A stretch of 51,452 nucleotides of DNA from Cylindrobasidium torrendii FP15055 ss-10. Lineage: Eukaryota > Basidiomycota > Agaricomycetes > Agaricales > Physalacriaceae. A program made the position numbers and the translations under genes. Shown here in pieces: positions 43,077-51,452 of this stretch (its first letter is position 1; every line of letters starts with the position of its first letter). The notes under the pieces were generated by a model, which was given only the letters and a program-made list of their open reading frames with translations, ran no database searches and was not told the DNA's origin. Location: assembly GCA_000934385.1 (NCBI GenBank), contig KN880602.1, positions 1 through 51,452 on the forward strand. The letters are read 5' to 3'.

Positions 43077-43354
43077 ATGGTATATTCAGTGCTCACTCAG
43101 AAGGTATTGGAAATCTTACATTTGGCCAGGGATCCGTATTTTCTGCCATCGGTCGTGGGATCAACGCAGTCATCAGCGCTATTGCTGGTGTGTTCATGGC
43201 CATTGTCGGCGGCATAACTTCCGTATGTCGACCAGTTTCTCAACCAGTTCCCATTGCTCATTATCCATAGGTTCTCGTCGCCATTTGGAATGTGATCATG
43301 GACATTATTTGCTGTCGCTGTGGAAGCCGCCGTCGGACAAGAGGGACGGTGTAG
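43077..43354 (+). CDS. CCRCG mini-protein, copy B (predicted N-myristoylated)
   Basis: This is the paralogue of the gene at 41961-42287, transcribed away from it. Exon 1 is again only the ATG (43077-43079). Intron 1 runs 43080-43129 (GTATATTC...TTGGCCAG). Exon 2 (43130-43222) reads GSVFSAIGRGINAVISAIAG then VFMAIVGGITS, 31 codons as in copy A. Intron 2 (43223-43270) leads to exon 3 (43271-43354), VLVAIWNVIMDIICCRCGSR then RRTRGTV and TAG. The product is 59 residues. Conserved between copies are Gly2 and Ser6, FSAIGRGIN, the phase and position of both introns, VIMDIICCRCG, and a basic tail, though this tail is shorter. Differences lie mostly at hydrophobic positions, as expected under selection for an amphipathic helix. 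No known family is recognised with certainty. Confidence 0.8.
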
Positions 43355-43582
43355 GGGAGCGCCTACTACTTGAGGCGCTCAGTGATACCCAGACTTTGAC
43401 GACTTGACGATATACCTCTACGCAGTTAGCCATATATGATGCTGTAATTGTAGGCGCAAGCCAATCTCTAGTTCCCTTTTCAGACATCCTTGTCCGCCAG
43501 AACCTGAGGAAGTTGTACAACAAGATAAGTAATATCAAAATTATACAGACAAATGAGTGGTGTATGTTGAGACCTTGAGGAA

Positions 43583-44992
43583 TCAGAACTGATCCAAGCC
43601 TCCCATACCGCCGCCCATGCCCCCTACCATACCACCCCCTCCCATACCTCCCATCATTCCTGCATTCATTCCACCTGGGCCCATGCCACCTAATCCACCC
43701 ATATTACCTCCCATTCCTGGGCCTCCCATGCCACCACTGCTCATTCCACCACCACCCATTGTGTCGAGGTCCATGTCCATACTCATTCCGCCTCGACTCA
43801 TGCCCCCCATATTTCCCATCCCAACGGGGCCGCCCATCCCTCCCATATTTCCATGACCACCCATGCCGCCTGCCATGCCCCCGACGCCTACACCTGCCAT
43901 GGGCCCCATGGTATCCATCCCCATTCCTTCCATTCCCATTCCTCGAGGACCCATCCCGCCTTGCATGCCAGGACGTCCCATTGGCATGCCGCCCTGTATT
44001 CCACCGCGTCCCATGCCCATGCCACCTTGCATATCTCCTCTCCCCATTCCCATGTCGCCTCTGGCCAAACCCATGTCTGGCCGCATATTGATATTTTCTC
44101 GCAACCCCATGTCGCCGCGAAGTCCAAGGTCACGCTGGCCCATCTCACCACCACCCATCATATCCATTCCCATTGGTCTCTGCCCCATCGCGCCAGGCAT
44201 CCTTCCCTCGCCGCCCATCACGTCCATTCCCATCGGCCGTGGGCCCATTCCACCAGCCATTCTAGCTTCGCCGCCCATCATGTCCATTCCCATCGCTCTT
44301 GGGTTCATTCCACGCGGCATGCCCATCTCGCCGCCCATGCCGCCTCGCATACCGTCCGGCGGGACCATACCGCGCGGGTTCATGCCCATGCCGCCCCCAG
44401 GACCGCCCATGGGCATACCCCCAGGCATTGGACCAGGACCACCAGGCATCCTGCTCGGTCCGCCGCGCATAGGCGCTGGACCACGATTCGGCGGCGGCAC
44501 TTCCCCAGGAAACCCTCGCGGATGAGGTTGCCCCGGTGGCTGAAATCTCGGTGGCGGCGCGCTCGGCGGCGGCTGGCTCGGTCCAGGAGGCGCACGCCCC
44601 GGCACAGGCATACGTTCTGGTGGCGGCGGCGTCCTCGGCGGCGGCTTCGTCAGCTCTAGCAGGTCCGTGGGGTTGTAGTACAAGTCAGAACCTTCATCGA
44701 CGTGCCAAATCTGAGTACCGAGATCAAACTGAGAACCGCGTTCGGCGCGCGCTGTGAGAAGGAGAGAATTCCATTCGGATGAGTTTTCCTACCCAGGAGG
44801 TTAGTGGCTGTTAGGCAGAGCATCACTGCGACGCACTGAAGGTTCCCCATACGACTTGCTCCCAATGTCTACTCTTGTCCCATGTTCCCGCGCGACGACG
44901 CGAATTGCTGAGACCAGTTTCGGATTCAATTCTTGGGCGTTGTGACGCGGTGCGCTCACCGTCAACGTCTTTACGCGACGTCCTGGCGCCAT
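43583..44992 (-). CDS. Met/Gly-rich protein with conserved N-terminus
   Basis: The ATG at 44992 begins MAPGRRVKTLTVSAPRHNAQ, then ELNPKLVSAIRVVAREHGTR and VDIGSKSYGEPS. An intron (GTGCGTCG...CTGGGTAG, about 44845-44795) joins to ENSSEWNSLLLTARAERGSQ then FDLGTQIWHVDEGSDLYYNP, after which the frame is open to 43583. Next comes a Pro-rich stretch (PPPRTPPPPER, PSQPPPSAPPP). The final 270 residues are built of MGG, MGM, GMG and related units, with Met making up roughly a quarter of all residues. The N-terminal 110 residues look folded but are not a family I recognise. Met/Gly-rich low-complexity tails occur in condensate-forming and RNA- or copper-related proteins; no role is assigned. The length is about 450 residues. 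Confidence 0.65.
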
Positions 44993-45464
44993 GGTGGTTT
45001 AGAAGAGAGTGATCGAGCGGGAAACGGACCGGGCGCCGTCGACAAAGGTTTCGATTCGGAGTATCTGGTTATATGCCGTTACAAGCTCTATCCTTAACAT
45101 CGCAAGATTGCAAGAAATACTCAAGGTTAAAGAGCATCGTTACTCAAGCTCCCGGGAACGCGCGACAACCTGAAGCCGAGTTTACACACAGTCAAAACAG
45201 AACTCTGTCATCACGCTCACGCCAGTGTTCATGTTATGCAAAAACGACATCGCCATGTCATTGAAGAGTGTGTGTCCGCGTATGTGAACGTGAATGATGG
45301 GTGAAATCCGCGCGCAACAAATTTTGCCAAAGATAAACAACAACGACAGAAAGCATGACAAAAAGCCGAGCGTCAGTACATACACAATCGGGCATACACA
45401 CAACCGAGTTCCCCACTGTCCCATCGTCCATGCTGCCCCGAACAACGCACCAAAATCAGTCTAC
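44993..45464. other. Spacer, no gene
   Basis: This is the promoter of the Met/Gly-rich gene and the 3' region of the ataxin-2 homologue. No other feature is recognised. Confidence 0.5.
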
Positions 45465-48400
45465 TCAAGCGTGTCCGCCCATAGCCTGAGGCGGTGGAGC
45501 TTGCGATGTGTCGTATCCATGCGGCATCGAGCCTGGGGGCGGGGCCATCATCATCTGGTAGGGCACGGCATGTTGTACTACTGGTCGTTAGCTCAAGTCG
45601 ACATGTTGATACATGCCACATACACTGGGGACTCTGTTGATAGTATGCATGTGCGTGTTGCGGGATAGGCGTAGGCGGCATCGACCCTCTAGGGCCAGCA
45701 CCGTTGGCCGGGGGATAGGCACCTGGTGGTGGTTGCATGTACGCTATCCGGAGGTCAGTTTAACTCTGATGAGTTGATGCTGCAGACGTACGAGGCATTT
45801 GCATGCCGGGAGGCGCATACATGGCTTCATTGATCGTTAGTCTGATGTTCGGTACAACTTCACCAGTTCGGCTTACCGTTAGGAGGCATTCCAGGCGGGT
45901 AAGGCATAGGTTGCATAAATGGCGGCATGTACGGTGGACCAGGCGGAGCCATTCCAGCCATCATAGGCTTCGCGGACTCAGTATCAGGATACATGTCTGA
46001 ACAAAGTACACACCTGGCCAGGATATCCATAGTGAGGGTAAAAGACATAACCACCACGGGCAGCCTGTTGCTGCGCCGCTTGTTGCTGCGCCGCTTGCTG
46101 TTGTTGAGCCTGCTGCTGTTGCTGCTGCTGCTGTTGCTGCTGCTGTTGTTGAGCAGAGGGGTCTTCTTCGTACGGAGGTGGAGCCATCGCCTGGGATATC
46201 GGGACGACCATAGGCGAATGCTGGGGTCCAGAGTTGTGAGGGATAGGGTAGAGCGACATGAAGCGTTTGCCATTGTAGGTCCATGTTGGTGCTGAAAAAT
46301 GAGCGCGCGCGGGGTGGGACATTTAAGAGGACTTACTGGTCACCGTTGCCGAACCGTATGTGTTGTGCTTGAACGGGTTGAAATCATCCTTTAGGCTCAT
46401 CGTTGGCGTCTTCTTTATAACTCTATTACCAAAGAATGGATTGTTTGTGATAACACTCTGTGAATGGTAAGTATCCCAGCGTCTAGCTTTGGCATCGACT
46501 TGCCTCCTTCGGCTTGGGAGATGCGGTAGCCGAGGTAGCAGCAGCAGGCTTTGGAGAGGGCGTGTTCCCCTGCGATTGGTGTCAGTGCGCATGGGTCAAG
46601 GTACTTGATAGTGCTGACTTTGGGACTAGGTTTGAAGGAAGAAGCATTTATGTTCAGTCTCGCGGACGGCGAGGTCGGCGTCTTCAGGGATGGCTCCGGG
46701 GAAAGACCATTTGGTGCTCTTGCAGGCGGGCCAGTCGGGCCAGTCGGCTTGCGTGCACCCTTGAACGGCGGAATGGACTGGATGACCATGCTGACCTTCT
46801 TGGTCTGGTCACCGGGCTTGGCAGCAGCAACGCCTGGCTTCTGGGCCGCGCTTGGGGCAGGGACAACAACAGTGGTCTTTGTGATCGCAGCCATCTTGCG
46901 GTTGGCCTCTGCTAAATTGACGGCCTTGCCTCCTTGAGCACGAGGAGCGGCTGCTGCAGTCGATGACCCGATTGCACGAGCGATACCGGAAGACGCGTCG
47001 CGAGTCGCCTTGTCTTTGATTTGCTTCTGCTTCTCCTCGTCCTTGGCCAGTATGGGAACCAAATCTTCAGGAATCGGTTTGTTGAGCTAAACCTAGTCAG
47101 AAGTCGTCCCTGATTCTGACCGGAATAAAACACACCTTGAAGCTCTGACTGAATTTGACGAGTTCAGCCATGCGCCTATCCATCTCGTTCTTGACGAGAG
47201 CTTGTTTCTTCTGCGCGAGGCGCTGCTTCTCGCTGGTAACAAAGTCCCGGAACGCTGGGACAGCATCGGCAGGGGGCTGATGTATATATGAGAATGTATT
47301 CACGGCGCACAAAGTACAACACACCTTAGCACCAACGGGCGTAGGAGAGGCAGCTTTGGGAACTGCCGCGCCATCAGGACCGTTGACTGCAACCTTGGGG
47401 ACCTCGGGCTGTGCTGGAGTGGCCGGTACAGACGCACCGGGGCCGGCGGGCATTTTGCGAGCACCAGGCGGAACATAAGCGTTTTGGCCACGAACAACAG
47501 CGCCATATCTGTGAAAGTTGAGGTGGTGGGATAAGGAAAATAATAGGCCTCACTTGTCCTCTTCATTGATGCCGCTGTCATCCTCTTGATTGCGCTCCTC
47601 CGCAAGATGAGGATTGTTACTGGTAGCCTGGGCAAGAGATAAGCTCAGCGATCTGAACTAGGCATTGTCACGTACACCCAAAATTTCAGCGGCAATGCGC
47701 TGCGCCTTGCGCTCTTTCTCCTTATAGTCCGCACCCGAGCGGTCGAGCTTTGTGGTATAGAGCTCCTCATCGAACGTCGTGGTCACACCAAACTTGTTCT
47801 CGTTCACAGCGAACTGGTCCCAGGAGGAGTTGTTTGTGGTCGGCCCGAATGTTAAGTCGTCACTGGGCCCGGCTGGGGCGTCCGGCTGCCAGGCTTGCAG
47901 TTCGCGCTCGCGGCCCTGGTTCTTGCGCATAGATATATCTATATCCGTGCGGAAAGCTGGCAACGAGGTCATGAAAATTCATTTACAATATGCAGACGCG
48001 CGCTTACAGTCGCCATTTGTGAAGGTCGAATCGGCTGGCCCAGAGCGCCACGAGTCGATATTCGTTGAAGCAATGAAGATGGAGTCCTTGAGCGGGGCGC
48101 CGGCCGTAGAGATCTCCTTTGCATCCTTGAGAGTAACACCAGTGGTATCCCCCTCGCCGCTGGTAGAGCTGACAACGCCCTCGAAGCGGGTGGCCGTCTT
48201 GGTGATGATTGTGACAGTCGTGCCCTGCAAGAAGTCAGCACTTGACATCGCGCTCAACATGTGGCGCACCGTCAGTCCAGAAAGAGACCGTAGCACCCCA
48301 TCCTCCGGTTTTGCGGTTCCGTTGCCTGGTGTTGAAAGGGGAGGAAATCCTGATCCCGACTGCGGACGAGCAGCAGGCGGCGCTGCTGCGAAGGTTGGGG

Positions 48401-48546
48401 ACGCCCTGGCGCCTGCTCCCCATGCATTTCTGTCGTGATTGCCGTGAGCGACACTGTCCGTTCAGCGCCGTGAGGAGCACGCACCTGGTAGGCTCCGGGC
48501 CAGCTCCCTTACGCGTTGGCTTCACTTGGCGGGCAGTTGTGGCCAT
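45465..48546 (-). CDS. PBP1: Ataxin-2/PBP1 homologue with PAM2 and polyglutamine
   Basis: This is an RNA-granule and poly(A)-binding-protein partner. The ATG at 48546 begins MATTARQVKPTRKGAGPEPT. The Sm-like domain reads SSADFLQGTTVTIITKTATR then FEGVVSSTSGEGDTTGVTLK and DAKEI. The LsmAD domain has FRTDIDISMRKNQGRERELQ, TNNSSWDQFAVNENKFGVTT and TFDEELYTTKLDRSG. Further exons give SGINEEDKYGAVVRGQNAYV then PPGARK, a conserved LsmAD-proximal motif, and FVTSEKQRLAQKKQALVKNE. A perfect PAM2 motif, LNINASSFKP, lies near 46630-46660. NPFFGNRVIKK and DDFNPFKHN follow. A glutamine/alanine tract then leads to a Pro/Met/Tyr-rich tail ending QAMGGHA, TGA at 45467-45465. About ten introns interrupt it. 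Domain order equals that of yeast Pbp1 and human ATXN2, with the polyglutamine C-terminal here. Confidence 0.92.
46061..46154 (-). repeat. CAG/CAA tract encoding polyglutamine
   Basis: On the minus strand this reads as about 14 Gln, then Ala-Gln units (AQQQQAAQQQAAQQQAA). CAG and CAA are mixed, so it is not a pure triplet run and should be relatively stable. It sits in the disordered C-terminal third of the ataxin-2 homologue. Confidence 0.9.
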
Positions 48547-49500
48547 CGTTTGCGGAATATTATGGACGAATTAAAGAAATGGATGCGCGATGGAAATTGA
48601 ACCGTGACTGATGGCGAACAGGTCGGGACGAACTAGGCCAGCGAACGAACCCTGGATACAGACGTGGTCAAGTGCTGACGCGCAGCGAGGAGTGCCTATT
48701 GGATGTCGTCGAAGGCGACGGCGGCAAGGAAGTGCGAAATGGATACAGGAAGAGTCGCAACCAGCCACCATGGACGCAGGACCCCGGGTACCCCTATTTG
48801 CGTCCGAGGCGTTCACACAACAGAAAATATCCGTGGCGTTCAATGTGGTGCACAGGCTTCTGGTGCACCAAAATTCTCTGTCTCCTACGCATATGCGTCC
48901 ATTGTTTTTGGTGTATACTCCGCCCACTTTCTTGCGCTGATGCCTCCCTCGAGGCGGAGTTTGAACCGACTGTTCGGGGTCCTTGCAGGGCATTCATTCA
49001 TTCAGTGGGTTCAATCCTGTCCGTTGATGCACGATGCAGCAAGCTCGAAGTTGGTTCCAACACTGTTTGCACCTACAGTAGCCTACAGTAATATGACTTG
49101 GGACATTTTTCACCACTAAGCAGATGATCCTGAATGTGCAGGTGGCCCGAACGTCTCTCAGCGGCCTGTCTCCTTTAGCAGTCCTTCTCAAAATCAATTC
49201 TTAGTAAAGTTATCAGGAAGCAGGTGTTGATCATGATGATGCCCACTGATTGTAGAGTGCCCGTCGCGCCGTGCAGCGAGCGATAGACCCCATATCAAAT
49301 TCGAAGTCGCGGTAGGGCAAAGATAACTTGGACGTAATAAACGAATAACCTCACTACGCTGCAGCACTAAGTACGGAGTATGTCAATCTCCATCAGCAAA
49401 AGAGAAAAGTCTAACCAGCAACTAGCCCATCTAACCCAGATACTCTAGCGGCATGCAATATTGGATAGTCAAGCTTCAAGCTTGTCAAGCCTACTGCTAT
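48547..49500. other. Spacer, no supported gene
   Basis: This lies between the start of the ataxin-2 gene and the stop of DEG1. Overlapping frames of 109-139 codons occur on the plus strand near 48611-49119, but none has a recognisable motif or splice-linked partner. AT-rich sequence lies near 49320-49500. Confidence 0.45.
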
Positions 49501-50997
49501 TCATTCGTCCCCACCATCGTCAACAACAAGATCTCTTTGTGCCCGCCGAGCTCCTTTACCATCCCTCCATCGTGCGTTGATGGCGTCTACAGTGTCGTTT
49601 CGCTTGCGTAACATTAAAGGGACATACTGATTGAGTCGCCTCGACGTGCCCGCGCCGAACAAGATATCGATTCCCTCCGGATGGTTCCACTTGACACCGT
49701 AGGGTGTTGAATCAGGGCGCCAGCGTACACCTGCCGGGGGATGCCCCATATCTAAAGCTTTTTGCATAAAGTGACGGTTCAAAGTAGCGAGCACTCTGGA
49801 GCGCTCGTGTATTTCTTGGAGTTGGGCCGGAACGCGGTCGTATGCATAGCCTCGGTCGATGCGGTCGGGAAATAGTGACCAAGATACGTCCTCGTCGCTG
49901 AATCCACATTCCCATAATACGAGAGGGAGCCCGTCAGCCATCTGGAATTCAGGTTTACGCGCAAGGACTTCGACGACGCCAGGCTCCGCGTTTTCAGATA
50001 CATTGAGCAATTGCTTGACGATCTCTGGATGTTCCAACCCGCGACCGACAAGGAGCAGAATTGCCATGATGTTACGGACCTGATGATACAGGAAAGCAGT
50101 ACCAACAAGATCTAGGACATACATGCCTGGGTCGCCTTCCACAGGCGAGATATCAGCCGATAAAATGCGGCGCAGAAACACAGTGATTTGTTTGCCTGCA
50201 TCTATTTTGCAAAGATTACGGAAGTCGTGCAAGCCGACCAAATATGATGCCGCCTCGCGCATGAGAGAGACATCAAGATGGAGGTCGGAGAAGAAGTATT
50301 TGTAGTGTCGATGGGTGCAGTTATGGCGCGCGGAGAATGTGGGAGCGACGGGAGACCAGGCCAACATGCGGATGCTTTCTGGCAGTAGCCGATTAAGAAT
50401 ACCGACATAGTCGTGCTCCACTGTGGGTGCTCTTTCCGAGTTGGTCGAGTTGTTCGTTCCACCGCCGAACAGGTCAGCAAAGTCCTCTTCGTCTCCGCCG
50501 GTTTCGATCTCTATCTCAGGTGACGGGGGAGTAGCCTTCGCCGCCAGCGCCGTCCTAACGTTCAATGATATGACCTGTCCCGCAGCGCTAACTCCCCGGT
50601 CCGTGCGCCCACATTTCTCCCATCCACAGCCTTCAAATCCTTGCTTCTCGTCAATGAGCCTTGCCTTCACAAGGGCATCATACAGAACGCCCTCGACTGT
50701 CGGAAGAGGCGTGGGTGTGGTTTGGTATGCCAGTCCATTGTATTCCCATCCCGAATAACAAAATTTGAGGGCAATCTTGCGGGTTGAGTGCACTGCGAAA
50801 TCGAATTTGCCATCCTGTTCCCGCCATGCAAATTCAGATTTTGACGGTATGCCGCCTTTGTTTTCTAGTTGCCGTATGCGATTGACAAGGTCATCTCGCG
50901 TCCAGGACGCGTAGTTTGGTGTAGCCATCCAGTCGGCGCGCGCAATAAGACTTGGTAGATTTTTGAGTGGGTGTAATATGCGTGCTTGTATCGTCAT
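49501..50997 (-). CDS. DEG1: tRNA pseudouridine synthase DEG1/PUS3
   Basis: This makes pseudouridine at positions 38 and 39 of the tRNA anticodon stem. A single uninterrupted 498-codon frame starts at 50997. An in-frame ATG at 50928 (MATPNYASWTRDDLVNRIRQ) matches the usual DEG1 start, and the extra 23 residues (rich in Leu, Arg and Ala) could be a mitochondrial presequence or 5' leader. The catalytic motif is EKCGRTDRGVSAAGQVISL, with the aspartate at residue 133 of the long form. IALKFCYSGWEYNGLAYQ and SARHNCTHRHYKYFF are conserved TruA-type motifs, and GTAFLYHQVRNIMAILLLVG is the family's HQVR helix. An acidic insertion (TGGDEEDFADLFGGG) separates the catalytic loop from the rest. The end is DDGGDE. 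The lack of introns is unusual among its neighbours. Confidence 0.95.
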   Translation of the reverse strand: MTIQARILHPLKNLPSLIARADWMATPNYASWTRDDLVNRIRQLENKGGIPSKSEFAWREQDGKFDFAVHSTRKIALKFCYSGWEYNGLAYQTTPTPLPTVEGVLYDALVKARLIDEKQGFEGCGWEKCGRTDRGVSAAGQVISLNVRTALAAKATPPSPEIEIETGGDEEDFADLFGGGTNNSTNSERAPTVEHDYVGILNRLLPESIRMLAWSPVAPTFSARHNCTHRHYKYFFSDLHLDVSLMREAASYLVGLHDFRNLCKIDAGKQITVFLRRILSADISPVEGDPGMYVLDLVGTAFLYHQVRNIMAILLLVGRGLEHPEIVKQLLNVSENAEPGVVEVLARKPEFQMADGLPLVLWECGFSDEDVSWSLFPDRIDRGYAYDRVPAQLQEIHERSRVLATLNRHFMQKALDMGHPPAGVRWRPDSTPYGVKWNHPEGIDILFGAGTSRRLNQYVPLMLRKRNDTVDAINARWRDGKGARRAQRDLVVDDGGDE

Positions 50998-51452
50998 GCA
51001 CCTGGATCCACTTTAGTCGAGTTACAAAGGAAGAAGTGCTGCGCACCGCTTTACGAGCCCTCCTGCAGATGACCGTGACCTCGAAAGAGTCAATCATCAT
51101 GGTGAGATGAGCGCAAGATCGACGGCAACTTGATCGGATCAAGAAAGGGAAGTTCTTTCCACTGCGTGAAAATTTCCATATTTCACCATGAAATATGGAA
51201 AGAAATTTTGTTTTATTTTTAGGATATTTCAACCCTTAATATGAAAGAAATACTGAAATGTACATAATCAGTATTATCTTAACATTCCAAAATGGGATAT
51301 CTTGAAAATATCCAGTGTGTCATCTGATATGACACTCAAAATACTGTATTATGTCAGACATATGATGCATTTGGTTTTTAACTTGTTATATGCAGATAAT
51401 ACTAAGTACTCAGCAAGCTAATTTACATGATTCTGTTTTCCACCGGGAATAT
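50998..51452. other. DEG1 upstream region, then AT-rich palindromic DNA
   Basis: The first 130 bases are ordinary promoter-like sequence upstream of DEG1. From about 51160 to the end, base composition turns sharply AT-rich (around 70% by eye) and short palindromes appear. No protein is seen. It is probably the edge of a repetitive element or repeat-derived island cut by the window. Confidence 0.55.
51173..51201. repeat. Perfect 13-bp inverted repeat
   Basis: TTTCCATATTTCA (51173-51185) and TGAAATATGGAAA (51189-51201) are exact reverse complements around a 3-base loop. Partial pairing extends outward through AAAATTT/AAATTTT. A second palindrome, GTGTCAT...ATGACAC, lies at 51317-51335. Confidence 0.85.

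Noticed and set aside
43590..44400. CRISPR-like regular repeats
   Set aside because: The periodicity comes from MGG/MGM codons in a coding sequence; units vary in length and there are no unique spacers.
43863..44525. Long rightward Pro/Met-rich frame of 220 codons, plus overlapping rightward frames of 268 codons
   Set aside because: They lie antisense to the Met/Gly-rich gene and arise from its repetitive, GC-rich composition. The leftward frame has a coherent N-terminus and splice site; the rightward ones do not.
46061..46154. Pure trinucleotide-repeat expansion
   Set aside because: CAG and CAA are mixed and interrupted by GCC and GCG codons, so it is a coding polyglutamine/alanine tract and not an unstable pure repeat.
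48611..49119. Three overlapping rightward frames of 109-139 codons
   Set aside because: They overlap in all three frames with no motif, which suggests chance openness and not a gene.

Overview
This window is nuclear DNA of a filamentous fungus, almost certainly a basidiomycete of the Agaricomycetes. Genes are closely packed on both strands and broken by many introns of about 45-60 bases with GT...AG ends. The gene set fits: a FunK1 fungal-type kinase, a CAAX-ending mating-pheromone precursor of basidiomycete type, a TEA/ATTS transcription factor, a Hen1 small-RNA methyltransferase, and many single-copy eukaryotic housekeeping genes. A Rhizoctonia/Ceratobasidium-like relative is possible, but the sequence alone does not fix the order. 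No rRNA, tRNA, CRISPR array or intact transposon was recognised.

Layout, left to right. 0-9 kb, accessory: an alpha/beta hydrolase with an interrupted frame, VTC1, a possibly decaying FunK1 kinase, a 51-residue pheromone precursor, and an F-box-like/LRR protein. 9-16 kb, core: squalene synthase ERG9, replication factor C subunit RFC5 and a ZIP zinc transporter sharing a 96-bp divergent promoter, and a DIPP-type Nudix hydrolase. 16-22 kb, sparse: one TEA-domain factor in long spacers. 22-29 kb: a TPR protein divergent from the tiny V-ATPase e subunit VMA9, HEN1, an HD phosphohydrolase, and a DM9-repeat protein. 29-41.5 kb: a large BEM2-type RasGEF-like/PH/RhoGAP protein, BQT4, a GNAT acetyltransferase, the SFC1 succinate-fumarate carrier, and the splicing factor PRP46. 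41.9-51 kb: a head-to-head pair of very small paralogous genes encoding MG..FSAIGRGIN....CCRCG peptides, a Met/Gly-rich protein, an ataxin-2/PBP1 homologue with PAM2 and polyglutamine, and tRNA pseudouridine synthase DEG1/PUS3. The last 300 bp are strikingly AT-rich and palindromic, probably the edge of a repeat.

The genes do not form one pathway; most are independent housekeeping genes. The items most likely to be new are: (1) the unlinked-looking lipopeptide pheromone precursor with no receptor beside it; (2) the divergent pair of predicted dually acylated, cationic-tailed mini-proteins, which share a rare structure in which the first coding exon is only the ATG; and (3) the Met/Gly-rich protein. 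Exon joins given below were worked out by eye from reading frame and splice signals; spans run from start codon to stop codon and include introns.
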